Part shown: one piece after another, positions 11,595 through 20,845 of the stretch | Layout of the letters: the number at the start of each line of letters is the position of its first letter | Position numbering within the stretch: the stretch's first letter is position 1 | Assembly: GCA_037176905.1 (NCBI GenBank) | Contig: JBBBWG010003048.1 | Location: 1-32,078, forward strand | DNA: 32,078 nt | Direction of reading: 5' to 3' | DNA from: Azolla pinnata | Lineage: Eukaryota > Streptophyta > Polypodiopsida > Salviniales > Salviniaceae | Position numbers and translations under genes: made by a program | The notes under the pieces: model-generated | Databases searched by the model: none | Seen by the model: only the letters and a program-made list of their open reading frames with translations | Told to the model about the DNA's origin: nothing

Positions 11595-11977
11595 TGTCAC
11601 AGACAAATACAGAAGAGTAGAATAGAGCTAGGCAAGGGCAGAAGAGATAAGTGAAAAGAAGATAAATGCAGTTGGGTATTGATTCCGTAACTGACGTTGT
11701 TCACCTTGATTGCGATCAAGGTGAACCCTTGTATTTATACAATTTTAGAACCCCTGCATGCAAGTAGAGGAAGGTGCATGTAAAAGCTTCTAAAAAGTTT
11801 AGTAACTTTTTAGAACATCAGAAACGCATATTAATTGTATCTGTATTGTCATTATATCATAATTTTATGTTTGATCAATAGTAACTTCTTAGAACATCAG
11901 AAACGCATATTAATTGTATCTGTATTGTCATTATATCATAATTTTATGTTAGAATAATTGACTTTATAAATAAAATC
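11595..11977 (-). repeat. 5' LTR of the nested Ty3 chromovirus
   Basis: About 380 bp, aligned edge to edge with the LTR at 5966-6288 and longer chiefly because of a local duplication of period 79 bp (11802 and 11881). TATA box TATAAATAC on the minus strand at plus 11732-11740. A perfect 11-bp inverted repeat with a 4-nt loop lies at 11700-11725, just downstream of the TATA box. The right edge is set by alignment and may be off by a few bases. Confidence 0.8.
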
Positions 11978-12300
11978 GTGGGTTTGAAACTTGTTTATAT
12001 AATAAGAGTGTGTTTTCGTTAAAAGGTTAGATCTTTATATCTTTGATTCCTCTAATCTTGCATTCCTGTGCATTGCCTAGTCAGATCGTCTCATCAGTCT
12101 TGTTGTATGTCTTGAACCATTCTTGCTCAGTTGTCACATAGGATGTGGCTCCAGAAGTCACTATATTGTCATTTCAGATGCTACCCTGAAGTAGACATTG
12201 TCTGCAAGGTGCATCTGAATTGTTGATCTGGCCAATTTGGTTAGATCCTCCCATTTGTCGTCTGTGAGGCTAAATTCACTAATTCTAGGATACATGTTTG
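11978..12300 (-). mobile_element. Ty1/copia fossil, gag and protease remains
   Basis: On the minus strand this holds a copia gag segment (DDKWEDLTKLARSTIQ, LADNVYFRVASE) and the protease core (SGATSYVT, EQEWFKTYNKTDE, ECKIRGIKDIKI). These are the parts expected upstream of the integrase remains at 3498-5965. With the same strand and order, and a Ty3 element exactly between them, the pieces are best read as one interrupted copia copy. Broken. Confidence 0.82.
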
Positions 12301-12309
12301 ATACTCAAA

Positions 12310-13795
12310 AGGCTGATTAATAATCTATTAACGATCGAATTGATTAATCAACAGGATTAGCCCATGATTAAGCTTCTGAGAAAACTAAAGACAGACCCAA
12401 ATATCATTATCAAACTAGTTGATAAGAATTTGGGGCTATGTATCCTTGATCGAGATTAGTAGCTAAATGAAGGACATAGACAACTTTCAGACATCATAGT
12501 CTACAAAAGTGTGGAGCACATACCTTTTGAAGAGCTTTATGATAGGCTATGTTCGGTGATGAACAAATACCGCTGGATTATCGGCACCAACGGAGTCAAG
12601 TACATTCTACTAAAGCTCCAAACAGTTATTGAGTCTGTTGCCTCTACTTCCTTCCAAAGATCCACAAACCCACGGTGGTTAGAATACCTATTTGCTCCTA
12701 GAATGGATTCATCTTCGAAAGGACGTCCATTTGGCTACACCACAAGCTCTTCTCAGTCTTGACAGAACAACCACAACATTTGCAAGACTCACTAACCCTC
12801 GTCAGGGATCTAGAGACTCTGCAATTCCCAGACAACACCTTCTTCTTCACCTTCGACGTGGAATCGCTTTACCCCCAGCATTCCAACTAAAGAAGGGCTT
12901 CATGCACTTCGAGAGATGATTAAAGGGAAATTTCAGACCACAGAGCTGAACCTAATCATGATATTGCCAAGGCTAGTACTAGAACACCACTATCTGAAGT
13001 TCAACGGCAAGTACTGGAGCCAAGTCCAAGGCACAACTATGGGAAGCACCTTTGCAATAGTCTATGAATGCCTATTCTTATGTTTCCTCAAAAAGCAACA
13101 GGAAAATCTTCAACAACTCCTTTTCTCTAGGAGGTATATTGATGACGCCCTCGGCTTCTGGGATGGAGATGAGGACAACCTGAAAACTTTCCTCCATAGC
13201 TATGCAACGGGTTTACAAGACCACATACGGATTACTCCATCCATTTCTAGATCAAGCGTCAACTTTCTCGACATTTTTATCTACAAGAGCAACGACTTCC
13301 TTTAGACGAAGAAGTTATCTGTTAGTTGCTACATGAAGGAGCTCAATAGATATTAGTATTTACCGTTCATGTCCTGGCATCCCAAGCACCAAAAAGAGAC
13401 GTTCATAACGAGTGAGCTCCGAAGATACGTAACCCGAGAAAGTATGTATAAAAACTTCCTAAAGGTTAGGAAATTATTCTTTCAAAGACTATTGGCATGA
13501 GGGTATCCATATAAGTTTATCAAATCGTGTTTCGATAAGATAAATTACTCCCGTCGATCGAAGTTTTTGAGTCGCGGCTCGCAAATCGAAGACAAAGGAT
13601 ATGGGACGGTGTTCAAGCTCTTCTACTCCAAGTTTACGAAAGGACTCAAAATCAAGGTGAGAGTATTAGACAAGATCTTCAACAAGTTACAAAGTAATCT
13701 CAAGCTTCGACACATTCTTCGACCTATGGCCTGTTGGAAAAATCCTAGAAGTTTCAGATCCTATCTTGTTAAATCTAGAATAAGAAATTGATTCT
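12310..13795 (+). mobile_element. Penelope-like element fossil (reverse transcriptase)
   Basis: Plus-strand remains of a Penelope-like retroelement. Family-specific marks in order: the N-terminal region (VDKNLGLCILDRD, about 12418), the LPKIHKP motif (about 12650), TFDVESLYP with the catalytic Asp (about 12855), QGTTMGSTFA (about 13028), RRYIDDALGFWDG with the active-site YIDD (about 13130), NFLDIFIYK (about 13260), the HPKHQKETF region (about 13380), and the C-terminal MACWKNPRSFRSYL (about 13727). I see no GIY-YIG endonuclease domain downstream. The product would be a reverse transcriptase related to telomerase RT. It has several breaks and is not functional. The 5' end is not defined. It sits inside the 5' part of the copia fossil, in opposite orientation. 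Confidence 0.85.
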
Positions 13796-13814
13796 TTATT
13801 CTAGAAAGATCTTT

Positions 13815-13975
13815 TCATATTCTCCGACACCGCGTTGAATACTCAAACTTTGAAACTTTCTTATTAAATGCGAAACTGCGTGGAATATGAAAGGTTTCGA
13901 GTTTCTTTATTCATATAATGTAAAACCACGTGGAATATGCAAAGTTTCTTCTTTGTTTATTCCAGAAAAGACGCG
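13815..13975 (+). repeat. Three diverged copies of a 46-50 bp unit behind the Penelope-like RT
   Basis: The core CGTGGAATATG...AAGTTTC...TTTATTC occurs at about 13833 (diverged), 13879 and 13929. The array starts about 40 bp after the last recognisable RT codon, so it could be part of the element's 3' end or its flank. Confidence 0.6.
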
Positions 13976-14290
13976 GAAACTAGTAGAAGAAGATATCCCA
14001 CATTGTTTAATCAAGTACGACTTCCATTGAAGAGCTTACAAACATTGACTGAAACTAGTTTAGATAGTTTTCTTTCTGATACAAGCCTTATCTTTTTATA
14101 TACTATACTTGTGCCATTTGAGCTATCATCCCGTTACCACTTCTACAATTCTATCTTCCACCCCAAACTCTAATGTGCACTTGATGGTTCCTAATGACAC
14201 TCTATGTGGGATTAATTAGCTACTCAATTGATTAAGCGAGAGTTAGAGAATAGATACCCAATTTTGAGCGCTCCAAGTCTGCAACCAATC
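13976..14290 (-). other. Probable copia leader between the PBS and the Penelope-like insert
   Basis: No gene is seen. By position this is the untranslated leader of the copia element, just inside its primer-binding site. No coding similarity was recognised. Confidence 0.35.
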
Positions 14291-14303
14291 GGCTCTGATA
14301 CCA
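14291..14303 (-). other. Copia primer-binding site (initiator tRNA-Met type)
   Basis: The minus strand reads TGGTATCAGAGCC, the standard plant Ty1/copia PBS complementary to the 3' end of initiator tRNA-Met, two bases inside the adjacent LTR. Confidence 0.85.
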
Positions 14304-14305
14304 AA

Positions 14306-14508
14306 TGTGGAGCAGTGATGGAGTGGTGGAATCATATGTTGAGTGTCTTGAGAGTGAGGGAGAGTGAGAGAGCAAGAGTGATGGGCAAGAGAAGTGTATT
14401 ATTCATGCACTCTCTCCCTTGAGAGTGTTTTATAAGTAATATAAAGGTGACCTCTAGGGTTCACACTATATGGTTGAGCTGGGACATTTGGGGAGAAGGG
14501 CTCTCACA
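14306..14508 (-). repeat. Copia 5' LTR (single copy in window)
   Basis: About 203 bp next to the PBS. Plus-strand edges are TGTGGAGC and CTCTCACA, giving the usual TG...CA ends. In element orientation a TATA box (TATAAAAC, plus 14427-14434) is followed at once by a perfect 7-bp stem with a 6-nt loop (plus 14408-14427). It is probably the 5' LTR of the copia fossil whose body lies to the left. A small independent TRIM element is the alternative, since no second LTR is in view. Confidence 0.7.
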
Positions 14509-14904
14509 CCAACAATTTCATCAAGTGTAATTGGGACAGATACAATTGTTGAGTTTGTTGATATTGCATGATTTTTAACTTGAAATATGACACACTAGAC
14601 CCGAGTCCTTATAAGATTAAGAAATGGTTGATTAATCAAATGTGTTCGAGTACAAACAATTTTCCTAATCACTTTGAGGAAAATTGATTGATTGGATAAA
14701 TTTGTAGAATTAAACATTTACTTGACAAACTCTTTTGAAGTTAACACACTATATGTTCTTGGCCAAGTGACTTGAAACCTTCTAGTTGCTCTATATAACT
14801 TTTGTCATCTAGATCACCATGAAAGGAGTTTGTTTTGGCATCTAGTTCGAGGATTGGTGCAAGAAGTACTTCAATGATAAAAAATGGGCAGTTAGGCCTA
14901 GAGT
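14509..14904. other. Intergenic, nothing recognised
   Basis: AT-rich sequence without a coding frame or repeat that I can name. Confidence 0.5.
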
Positions 14905-15180
14905 AGCCTCCTCCCTTCCCCCGGCGAGGTTTTCATACAAAGAGGAGGGTGATAAATGAGACAAATATAAAGATAAGTAAAGGTTTTAGGTTTACAATTC
15001 TCTTTAAAAGTGAGAGATTTGCACTCTTTTACAAGACTCAGTCAGGTTTTCACATTGAGACACGCAACTTAAAGGGGACTAATAATACTTGACATGCTTG
15101 TGAGACAATGTCATGCATGGTCGAACTCTACAACTCCCTTGATATAGGGTGAAATGCCTTCCAATGCGCGTTATGGTCTC
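14905..15180 (-). mobile_element. SINE-like element, copy A (tRNA-derived head)
   Basis: The minus strand starts at about 15180 with a tRNA-like head that aligns base for base with the head of copy B (15577). An A-box-like stretch is followed by a B box, GAGTTCGACC (plus 15118-15127). The body continues leftward to a C/T-rich end (CACCCTCCTCTTTGTATGAAAACC). It is more diverged than copy B. Confidence 0.5.
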
Positions 15181-15196
15181 AATATCTCGATCTTTA

Positions 15197-15780
15197 GGTC
15201 CCAACCAAATCCTTATCTAATGTGATGCATTAAACACTATTTCAACTTGATCAATGTTGGTGGACTGGTCCTAGAGATTGTCAAACGAGGGGAGGGGGTG
15301 AGGCCCTCAACCCTACCAAAGGTTTCTACACAAAGAGGGTGGGAGGAGGAGAAGAGTAAGATAGATTACAAGGAGAAAGATCATATTCCACTTCCCCTTC
15401 TAGGAAAGGGAGCTTATAATATATAAGGTTAGGGTATCTCTTTTTTTACACACACTCACTTGAATGTGTATCTACTAGGCGGATAACACTTGGCACGTGC
15501 TATAGTGCCATGCAAGTCGAACCTGATAACAACCTTGATATAAAAATCAAGTACCTTATCCATTAGGTTACGGGCGCATCACCTAATTCTCATCCAATAG
15601 ACACATCCAAGAACTGTCAGCATGCCTGCCTTAGGTCGTCCATACAGTAGCTCAACCCCTTGGGCAATTCTCAAACTGCATGGCCTAGCCGAGGGACTAT
15701 TCATTGTCGGTCAATCTTCCATCTTGTTCCAACCCAATCCTTATGTAATGTGGAGCCTCCAATAGCAGCTCAACTTATAG
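15197..15780. repeat. Dispersed repeat pair between and after the SINE copies
   Basis: CCAACC(A)AATCCTTAT-TAATGTG, followed by a short block ending TCAACTT, occurs at about 15200-15250 and 15726-15775. With the two SINE copies this suggests that a larger block was duplicated. Confidence 0.45.
15287..15577 (-). mobile_element. SINE-like element, copy B (tRNA-Arg-like head)
   Basis: On the minus strand from 15577 the head reads GCGCCCGTAACCTAATGGAT, very close to a plant tRNA-Arg 5' end and containing an A box; a B box (GGTTCGAC) follows at plus 15516-15523. The body shares with copy A a tail region (CCACCCTCTTTGTGTAGAAACC). Internal RNA polymerase III promoters plus a shared non-tRNA body in two copies fit a SINE better than a tRNA pseudogene. 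Confidence 0.6.
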
Positions 15781-15900
15781 GCAACAACTCGTAGTGTCGG
15801 CAAGCCTTGTCCACACAATAGCTCAACCCCTCGAGCAATTCTTGAAATGTGTAGCATGATTGAAGGGAGTCCCTCATTGTCGGGCACATGCCCGCTATCC
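15610..15900. repeat. Tandem pair of a roughly 170-bp unit
   Basis: Two diverged copies, at about 15617-15715 and 15796-15890, share GTC(A/G)GCA-GCCT, CAGTAGCTCAACCCCT (second copy CAATAGCTCAACCCCT), GAGCAATTCT and CATTGTCGG. No coding content was recognised. Confidence 0.6.
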
Positions 15901-15994
15901 TCCTGACATTCTCCTCGTAGTGCCTATGTTCGTCCCTAGCCGATTTAAGGTTTAGGATGTGTTCTTGTTCTTCCCTTTTTATTTAGCCCTAACT

Positions 15995-15998
<4 letters not shown>

Positions 15999-16047
<49 letters not shown>
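15999..16047 (+). repeat. (TC)n microsatellite, about 24 units
   Basis: An uninterrupted TC run of 49 bp. Confidence 0.97.
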
Positions 16048-16050
<3 letters not shown>

Positions 16051-17334
16051 ACTCGCTCTCGCTAAAGTCAAAGTAACAAGTTCAAACAATAAAACTTCCT
16101 AATCTTGAATTATTGTCATAATAGCAAAGTTAGAAACTGTAATTTTATATCAAAATTAAGAAAAATCTAACAGAAATGTTTATATCCAAAATCATAAGTT
16201 TAATTAGAAAACTTTGATTCTGTTCAACAAATCTGCCAAATCAAACAAATTTATCAAATTGACACAATTGGCAAAAGTTTGTCAAAATCTCAAATTTGTT
16301 GAAAGTTCCTACGGTTTCATTTAACATGTTATAATAACCAAAAGAAAGGATTTGCACGTAAATTTGTGCTGATTAAAGGGAAAATTAACCAAACAATTAT
16401 GAAATCATTTCATTATTTAGGCATTAATAAAATTGTTACAACTTTCGATGGGATTGTCAAGTTTAAGTGGTCTAATGATTATTTTATCTAGAAATAGAAG
16501 AAGAATAAAATTAAGATAAAGTTTCCATCAACCAAAAGCATATACAAAAAAATAGAAAATTTGGGATTTTTTACTTTACCACAAAGGTTTTTTCATAGAA
16601 TCTTCAAACTATTACTTCTAGCAAGAAATCAAAGAGTGGAGTTGAAAAAAACAATCAGACTACATAGTGTTTCTAGGATTAATTTCTATATATAAGAAGG
16701 CTAACTGCCTTCTTGTCATAATTACTACTTGAACGTCATTAGCGTGGCAATGCTCTACCTTGCAGAGCACGTGCTATCCTTGTTGAACCCAAGATGATAT
16801 ATAATTTGTTGCACGTGAATTCGGAGTTGAAACAAGTTTTGACTTTCTCTTTATTTAGGCCACGAAGCGAGAGTCAAACAATGCAATTTTCTGCGTTCAA
16901 CATCAAGGTCCAACGACGAAGCATTGAACCAAGATCAAGATGAATTTCAAAGTCATCGTAGCAATGATTGATGATCCTTCAGCACATCCTTGTAAATCTA
17001 TCTGAGTGGATGCACCTCAAGTGCTTTTTCTCTCCAGTAACCTCTCATGGATTCTTTGGTTTCTTCCCTTCACTCAAAGCATCTGCGACATCAAAGAAAG
17101 GTGGTACCATGGCAGGCATGGGGTGTTGCCTAGTCTTTCGATAACACACATTTTCCCACTTCCCCATCTCTTTTTCCTAATGCGTTGTTGCAACGGTTTC
17201 GACTCGATTGGTTCCACGATGATCAAAGCATTCTGTCCGACTGACAAGTGACATGCATGTATGACAGCCGGTTTCGAGCATGCGCCATGGCAACCGCATG
17301 ATGGTAATTCGTAATAATCGAATGCATTCTACTG
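16048..17334. other. Intergenic, no gene recognised
   Basis: AT-rich up to about 16690, then mixed. An 8-bp perfect stem with a 5-nt loop lies at 16694-16714 and a 6-bp stem around TGCTCT/AGAGCA at about 16752-16770. An 81-codon open stretch at 17006-17251 has no recognisable content. Confidence 0.5.
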
Positions 17335-17900
17335 ATCAAGCGTGTACATGCATGCATGAATACATACATACAGACACACACCATATATGAATGCATACAC
17401 ACATGTAGACACACGAGCACATATATACATGCATGCATGCATGAATACATACGTACACCATACATGCATGCATTGATACACACGCACACACCATACATGC
17501 ATGCATGAATACATACGCACACCACACATGCATGCATGCATGCATGAATGCACACATACACCATACATGCGTGCATGCACGATGCATACATACGCCACAC
17601 ATGCATGCATGCATGAATGCATACAGACACCACACATGTATGCATGCATGAATACAGACATACACCATACATGCATGCCTACATGAATACACACATACAC
17701 CATACATGCATGCATGGATACACACGCACACCATACATGCATGCATGGATGCACACACACCATACATGCATGCATGCATGGATACGCACATACACCATGC
17801 ATGCATGCATGCATGATGCATGTGTATGGATGGGGTGCGTGTGCATGCATGGGATGGCGTGTGTGCGTATGCATGCATGCTATGGATGGATGTACATATG
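17335..17900. repeat. CATGCA/ACAC minisatellite with an inverted right end
   Basis: Twelve or so units of 30-44 bp, each ACCATACATGCATGCATG plus a GAATACACAC-like spacer, run from 17335 to about 17820. From there to about 17900 the motif continues in the complementary orientation (ATGGATGG, GTGTGCG, TGCATGCATG), so the array can fold back on itself. The long open frames on both strands are a by-product of the stop-poor unit. Confidence 0.92.
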
Positions 17901-17929
17901 CATGTGCCCACATGCCCATCCCTTCAATG

Positions 17930-18145
17930 GCCAATGCTTCTTCCTTCCTTCGCAGACCTGCAGGTTCTGCTCTCCCTGTGTCTCCCTGTTTCCGCTTCCA
18001 TAGCTTACGCAGCTTACCATTCTCCGTTTTCTCTTTGGCTGCAGGTTTTGTTAGGGTAATTCCGTTCGCGAAGCTGCGGTCAGGAAACTTTCATGGAAAT
18101 CCAAAGCTCCACTGACCATTTGCAGATAAATTTTATCAGGTGCTA
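17930..18145 (+). promoter_or_regulatory. Candidate promoter/5' UTR region of the NIPP1-type gene
   Basis: Just right of the minisatellite the sequence becomes pyrimidine-rich (TTCTTCCTTCCTTCGC, TCTCCCTGTGTCTCCC), with CpGs near 18060-18080, unlike the AT-rich flanks. A possible splice donor (ATCAG|GTGCTA) lies at about 18140. The first coding exon, 3.3 kb downstream, is preceded by a splice acceptor, so an untranslated first exon must lie upstream. Placing it here is inference. Confidence 0.3.
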
Positions 18146-18369
18146 TTACACGGTTAAAGAACCCTCCTCATTTGCTTGCTTTTTCCCGTTAAAAGACTCG
18201 TGAAGTGCAGAATAATCAAAGATGCGATCGTTCTTGATCTTCCAGATGTTAGGGTGTGGTTGTTGCTAGCTTAGAATCTAGGTATAGGTCTTCGCACTTA
18301 TAAGCAGGGTCTTCGGGTTAGGGTAGATGCTTAGCTACAATTTTTGTGGTCATTAGAAAAGAACGGCCC

Positions 18370-18935
18370 ATCATTTGCGGACATTATTTCAAGTTTGGTT
18401 ATCTTTAATGCCTCAAGATCTGTTCGCTCTCATGTTCTTGCTGATCTTTTGTACCGTAGGATTCTCTTCCATAGAAATGTTCATTACAATGGTATTTTTG
18501 TAAAGGTTTTGCAAAGCTGAAGGTGAAGTTTTGGCTACACTTTTTGTTTGTCGAAGCTTTGGTTGATATGGGAAGAACAAACGATTATTGATTCCATAGA
18601 AACCCAAAGAAAGTAGTTCTTGTTTTCAGAGATTGGTTCATGTTAGATACATTAAAACATGGTTCAAATTAGGTTGTGTTTGTGGCTTCAAGATCTGTCT
18701 CCCCTCAGGTTTTTTCAAATCTTGTGTACAGTAGGATTATGTTTCATGGGAATCTTCATTATATTGCTCTTTCACAAATGAAAGCTAAGGTTTTACAAAG
18801 TTGAAAGTGAAGGTTTAGCTACAGCCTTTAATTTTGTTAAAGCTTTTGTGGACGTGAGAAGAAGGATAATCATTCCTTTCACTGAAATCCAAAGAAACTA
18901 ATTAGTTTTCGGACATTGATTAATTTTAGATCATT
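18370..18935. repeat. Tandem duplication, period about 275 bp
   Basis: Two diverged copies: TCAAGATCTGT at 18413 and 18688, GTACCGTAGGATT at about 18452 and GTACAGTAGGATT at about 18726, and TTGATTCCATAGAAACCCAAAGA matched by CTTTCACTGAAATCCAAAGA near the end. No coding similarity was recognised. Confidence 0.7.
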
Positions 18936-19885
18936 AATGCAACTCAGAGAATTCCAGGAAGGGAATGGAACACCATCCACTCACCAATTTATGTTGAATT
19001 TCATCATTCAAAAAGTTTTGTATATAAATTGAACAACTTTGTAAGAGTTTTGGTTAATTAAGACCTTGGAAGGTAAATCTTTTTATTAGGAGATCAATAC
19101 CCTGTTGGCTCCAAAGATGCATGGTCCTTTTGATATTTCTTTTATGTGTAGTTAATAGATGTGTGTACTCTGAGATAAAGGCCCAAAGAACCAACAGTGT
19201 AAAATTTTTCTAAAGTACAGCAGCTAAACGCATGTGTAGAGATTCTAATGTGCTCTTCATTAGAAGTACTAGAAAAGATGGTAGATTTACCATGAAACCT
19301 GGTGGTTTTGGTCTGCATGATTCTGTCCAAACAGATAATTCGAGCTTTCCACCTGAGCATATTGTTTAACGATTTTAAGTGTTCTTGTCAAATGTCATCA
19401 TCTGAAATCAACCCTGGGTAAAGTCATTTACCCACGAACAAACAACTTTTAAGTGAATTTTGTAGAACCTAATCTAGTTAGTAAATGAGGCACCAGCCAT
19501 TTGTGCAAGCTTCGACACCCATTGGAAAACAATGGCAACTTAATAGAGAAGGAGGAAATCTTGAGTCTTGTAATCCGTGGATCCTCTATTGAGGAATAGT
19601 TGACCTTTAGCTGCCCATATTGGTTATGAAATGTGATTTTGTTTGATTTAAGCTTGATGAAGAGAAAGCAAAGACAATGATGTCAAGAACATTTATATGA
19701 AAAAGGAAGAAAAATAGCACCAAATCTTAAGTAATCGTCTTGTTGAATTTGGTCAAGGACTACGGATGTCTCAACTAATGTCTGGAAGGGTGGAAATGTT
19801 GAAATCTATGTGTAGATTGGTTTAATACTACTTCAGCCGTCGCTTGATGTTGAGATTTGTTATTACCTATCTGCAGGTATCAACG
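18936..19885. other. Upstream or intronic DNA of the NIPP1-type gene, nothing recognised
   Basis: AT-rich, no supportable coding frame. It is probably an intron of the 5' UTR or intergenic DNA. Confidence 0.4.
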
Positions 19886-20385
19886 GTATCTTTTTAATTC
19901 TTCTATTATACTGTATGATCAATGTTGTAAAACTATTGTAGTTGTTAAATTTAAACGAAGCAATAAATCAAACACACTGTGTGTGGTGAGAGAAGTATTA
20001 ACGTATATGAAAGACCAAATCAACTGTATGTCAAAGAAATTGTATCTGATCGGCTAGTCAAATTAGTATATTGTACCCAAGATTCTTTGTAAGTCCTCTA
20101 GTTTTTCTGCCGTAAACTTCATGATAAGCTATATCCTCAATTGTATCTTTTTAAGACTTCTATTATACTGTATGATCAATTTTGTAAAAATATTGTTGGT
20201 GTTAAATTTAAACAAAGCAATAAACCAACCACACTGTGTGTGGTGAGAGAAGTATTAACATATATGAAAGACCAAATCAACTGTAATGTCAAAGAAATTG
20301 TATCTGATCGGCTAGTGCAAAATGATATATTGGACCCAAGATTCTTTGTAAACCCTCTAGTTTGTTTTCCATAAACTTCATGATC
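19886..20385 (+). repeat. Tandem duplication of an exon-like segment, period 257 bp
   Basis: CTGTATGATC occurs at 19911 and 20168, and the copies are alike along their full length. Both keep an open plus-strand frame with shared TLCVVREVLTYMKDQINC; copy 2 continues to LDPRFFVNPLVCFP. About ten substitutions separate the stretches I compared, mostly amino-acid changing, so the copies have drifted without clear protein-level constraint. The peptide looks like former coding sequence but I do not recognise its family. Confidence 0.75.
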
Positions 20386-20845
20386 AATCATGATGAAGTA
20401 TCAATGCACTGCAATTTGGCTGATAAATTGACCTATTGCTATTCTTCAATGCGAGATTATTTAACTGTACGATTGTGGTTACTCTACGTTTCAGAAAATT
20501 CTTCAAACAGCATGCAATTGAACATAATGCCCAATATATCTGAGATAGTATTTGGGCATGTAAAAAGTTTTCAGCAGAGGGATCATCATAATTTTGCAGC
20601 ATTTGTTTGTGCAATTTGTTAATAACTTCCTCCGAAGTACCTCTACCAAAGAAAGTATTAAGCAGAACAGTGTACTTGCCTCCATATATTGGCTGAAAGG
20701 ATTAAGATGGAAATGCTTCCATCATGATTTGACATGCCACTTGGTAATCTCAAGTCATAAACTGTTACATATATTTCTGCACTAGAGGATATCTACCATA
20801 GTCAGTCTAGTCTTCAAAATTTGCTGATTTAAAACTATGCAACAG

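Larger units (their letters stand above)
5966..11977 (-). mobile_element. Ty3/gypsy chromovirus fossil with two LTRs, nested in the copia element
   Basis: A complete-length but broken chromovirus on the minus strand. From right to left: LTR, self-priming-type PBS, gag (about 11120-11600, PDKFDGTS), aspartic protease (about 10265-10460, LLDFGATACFMDE), reverse transcriptase (about 8540-9900, [20 protein letters not shown] and [14 protein letters not shown]), RNase H (about 7180-7900, DPTKPFYIETDASNFSIGAI), integrase (about 6600-7150), chromodomain (about 6400-6500, VEQILNTRLFRRKLQYLVL), purine tract, LTR. Same family as the element at the left window edge. Well over ten breaks plus two foreign inserts (about 7990-8540 and 8990-9636); the LTRs have diverged visibly, so the insertion is old. 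No clean target-site duplication was found. Confidence 0.9.

Noticed and set aside
16752-16800. tRNA-like stretch with TGCTCT...AGAGCA and GTTGAACCC
   Set aside because: Stems and box spacing do not fit a tRNA on either strand.
17335-17900. CRISPR-like array
   Set aside because: Units are imperfect with no unique spacers of constant length; a eukaryotic minisatellite.
20384-20790. Minus-strand open stretches resembling helical repeat (PPR-like) sequence
   Set aside because: No repeated 35-residue periodicity could be confirmed; too weak to call.
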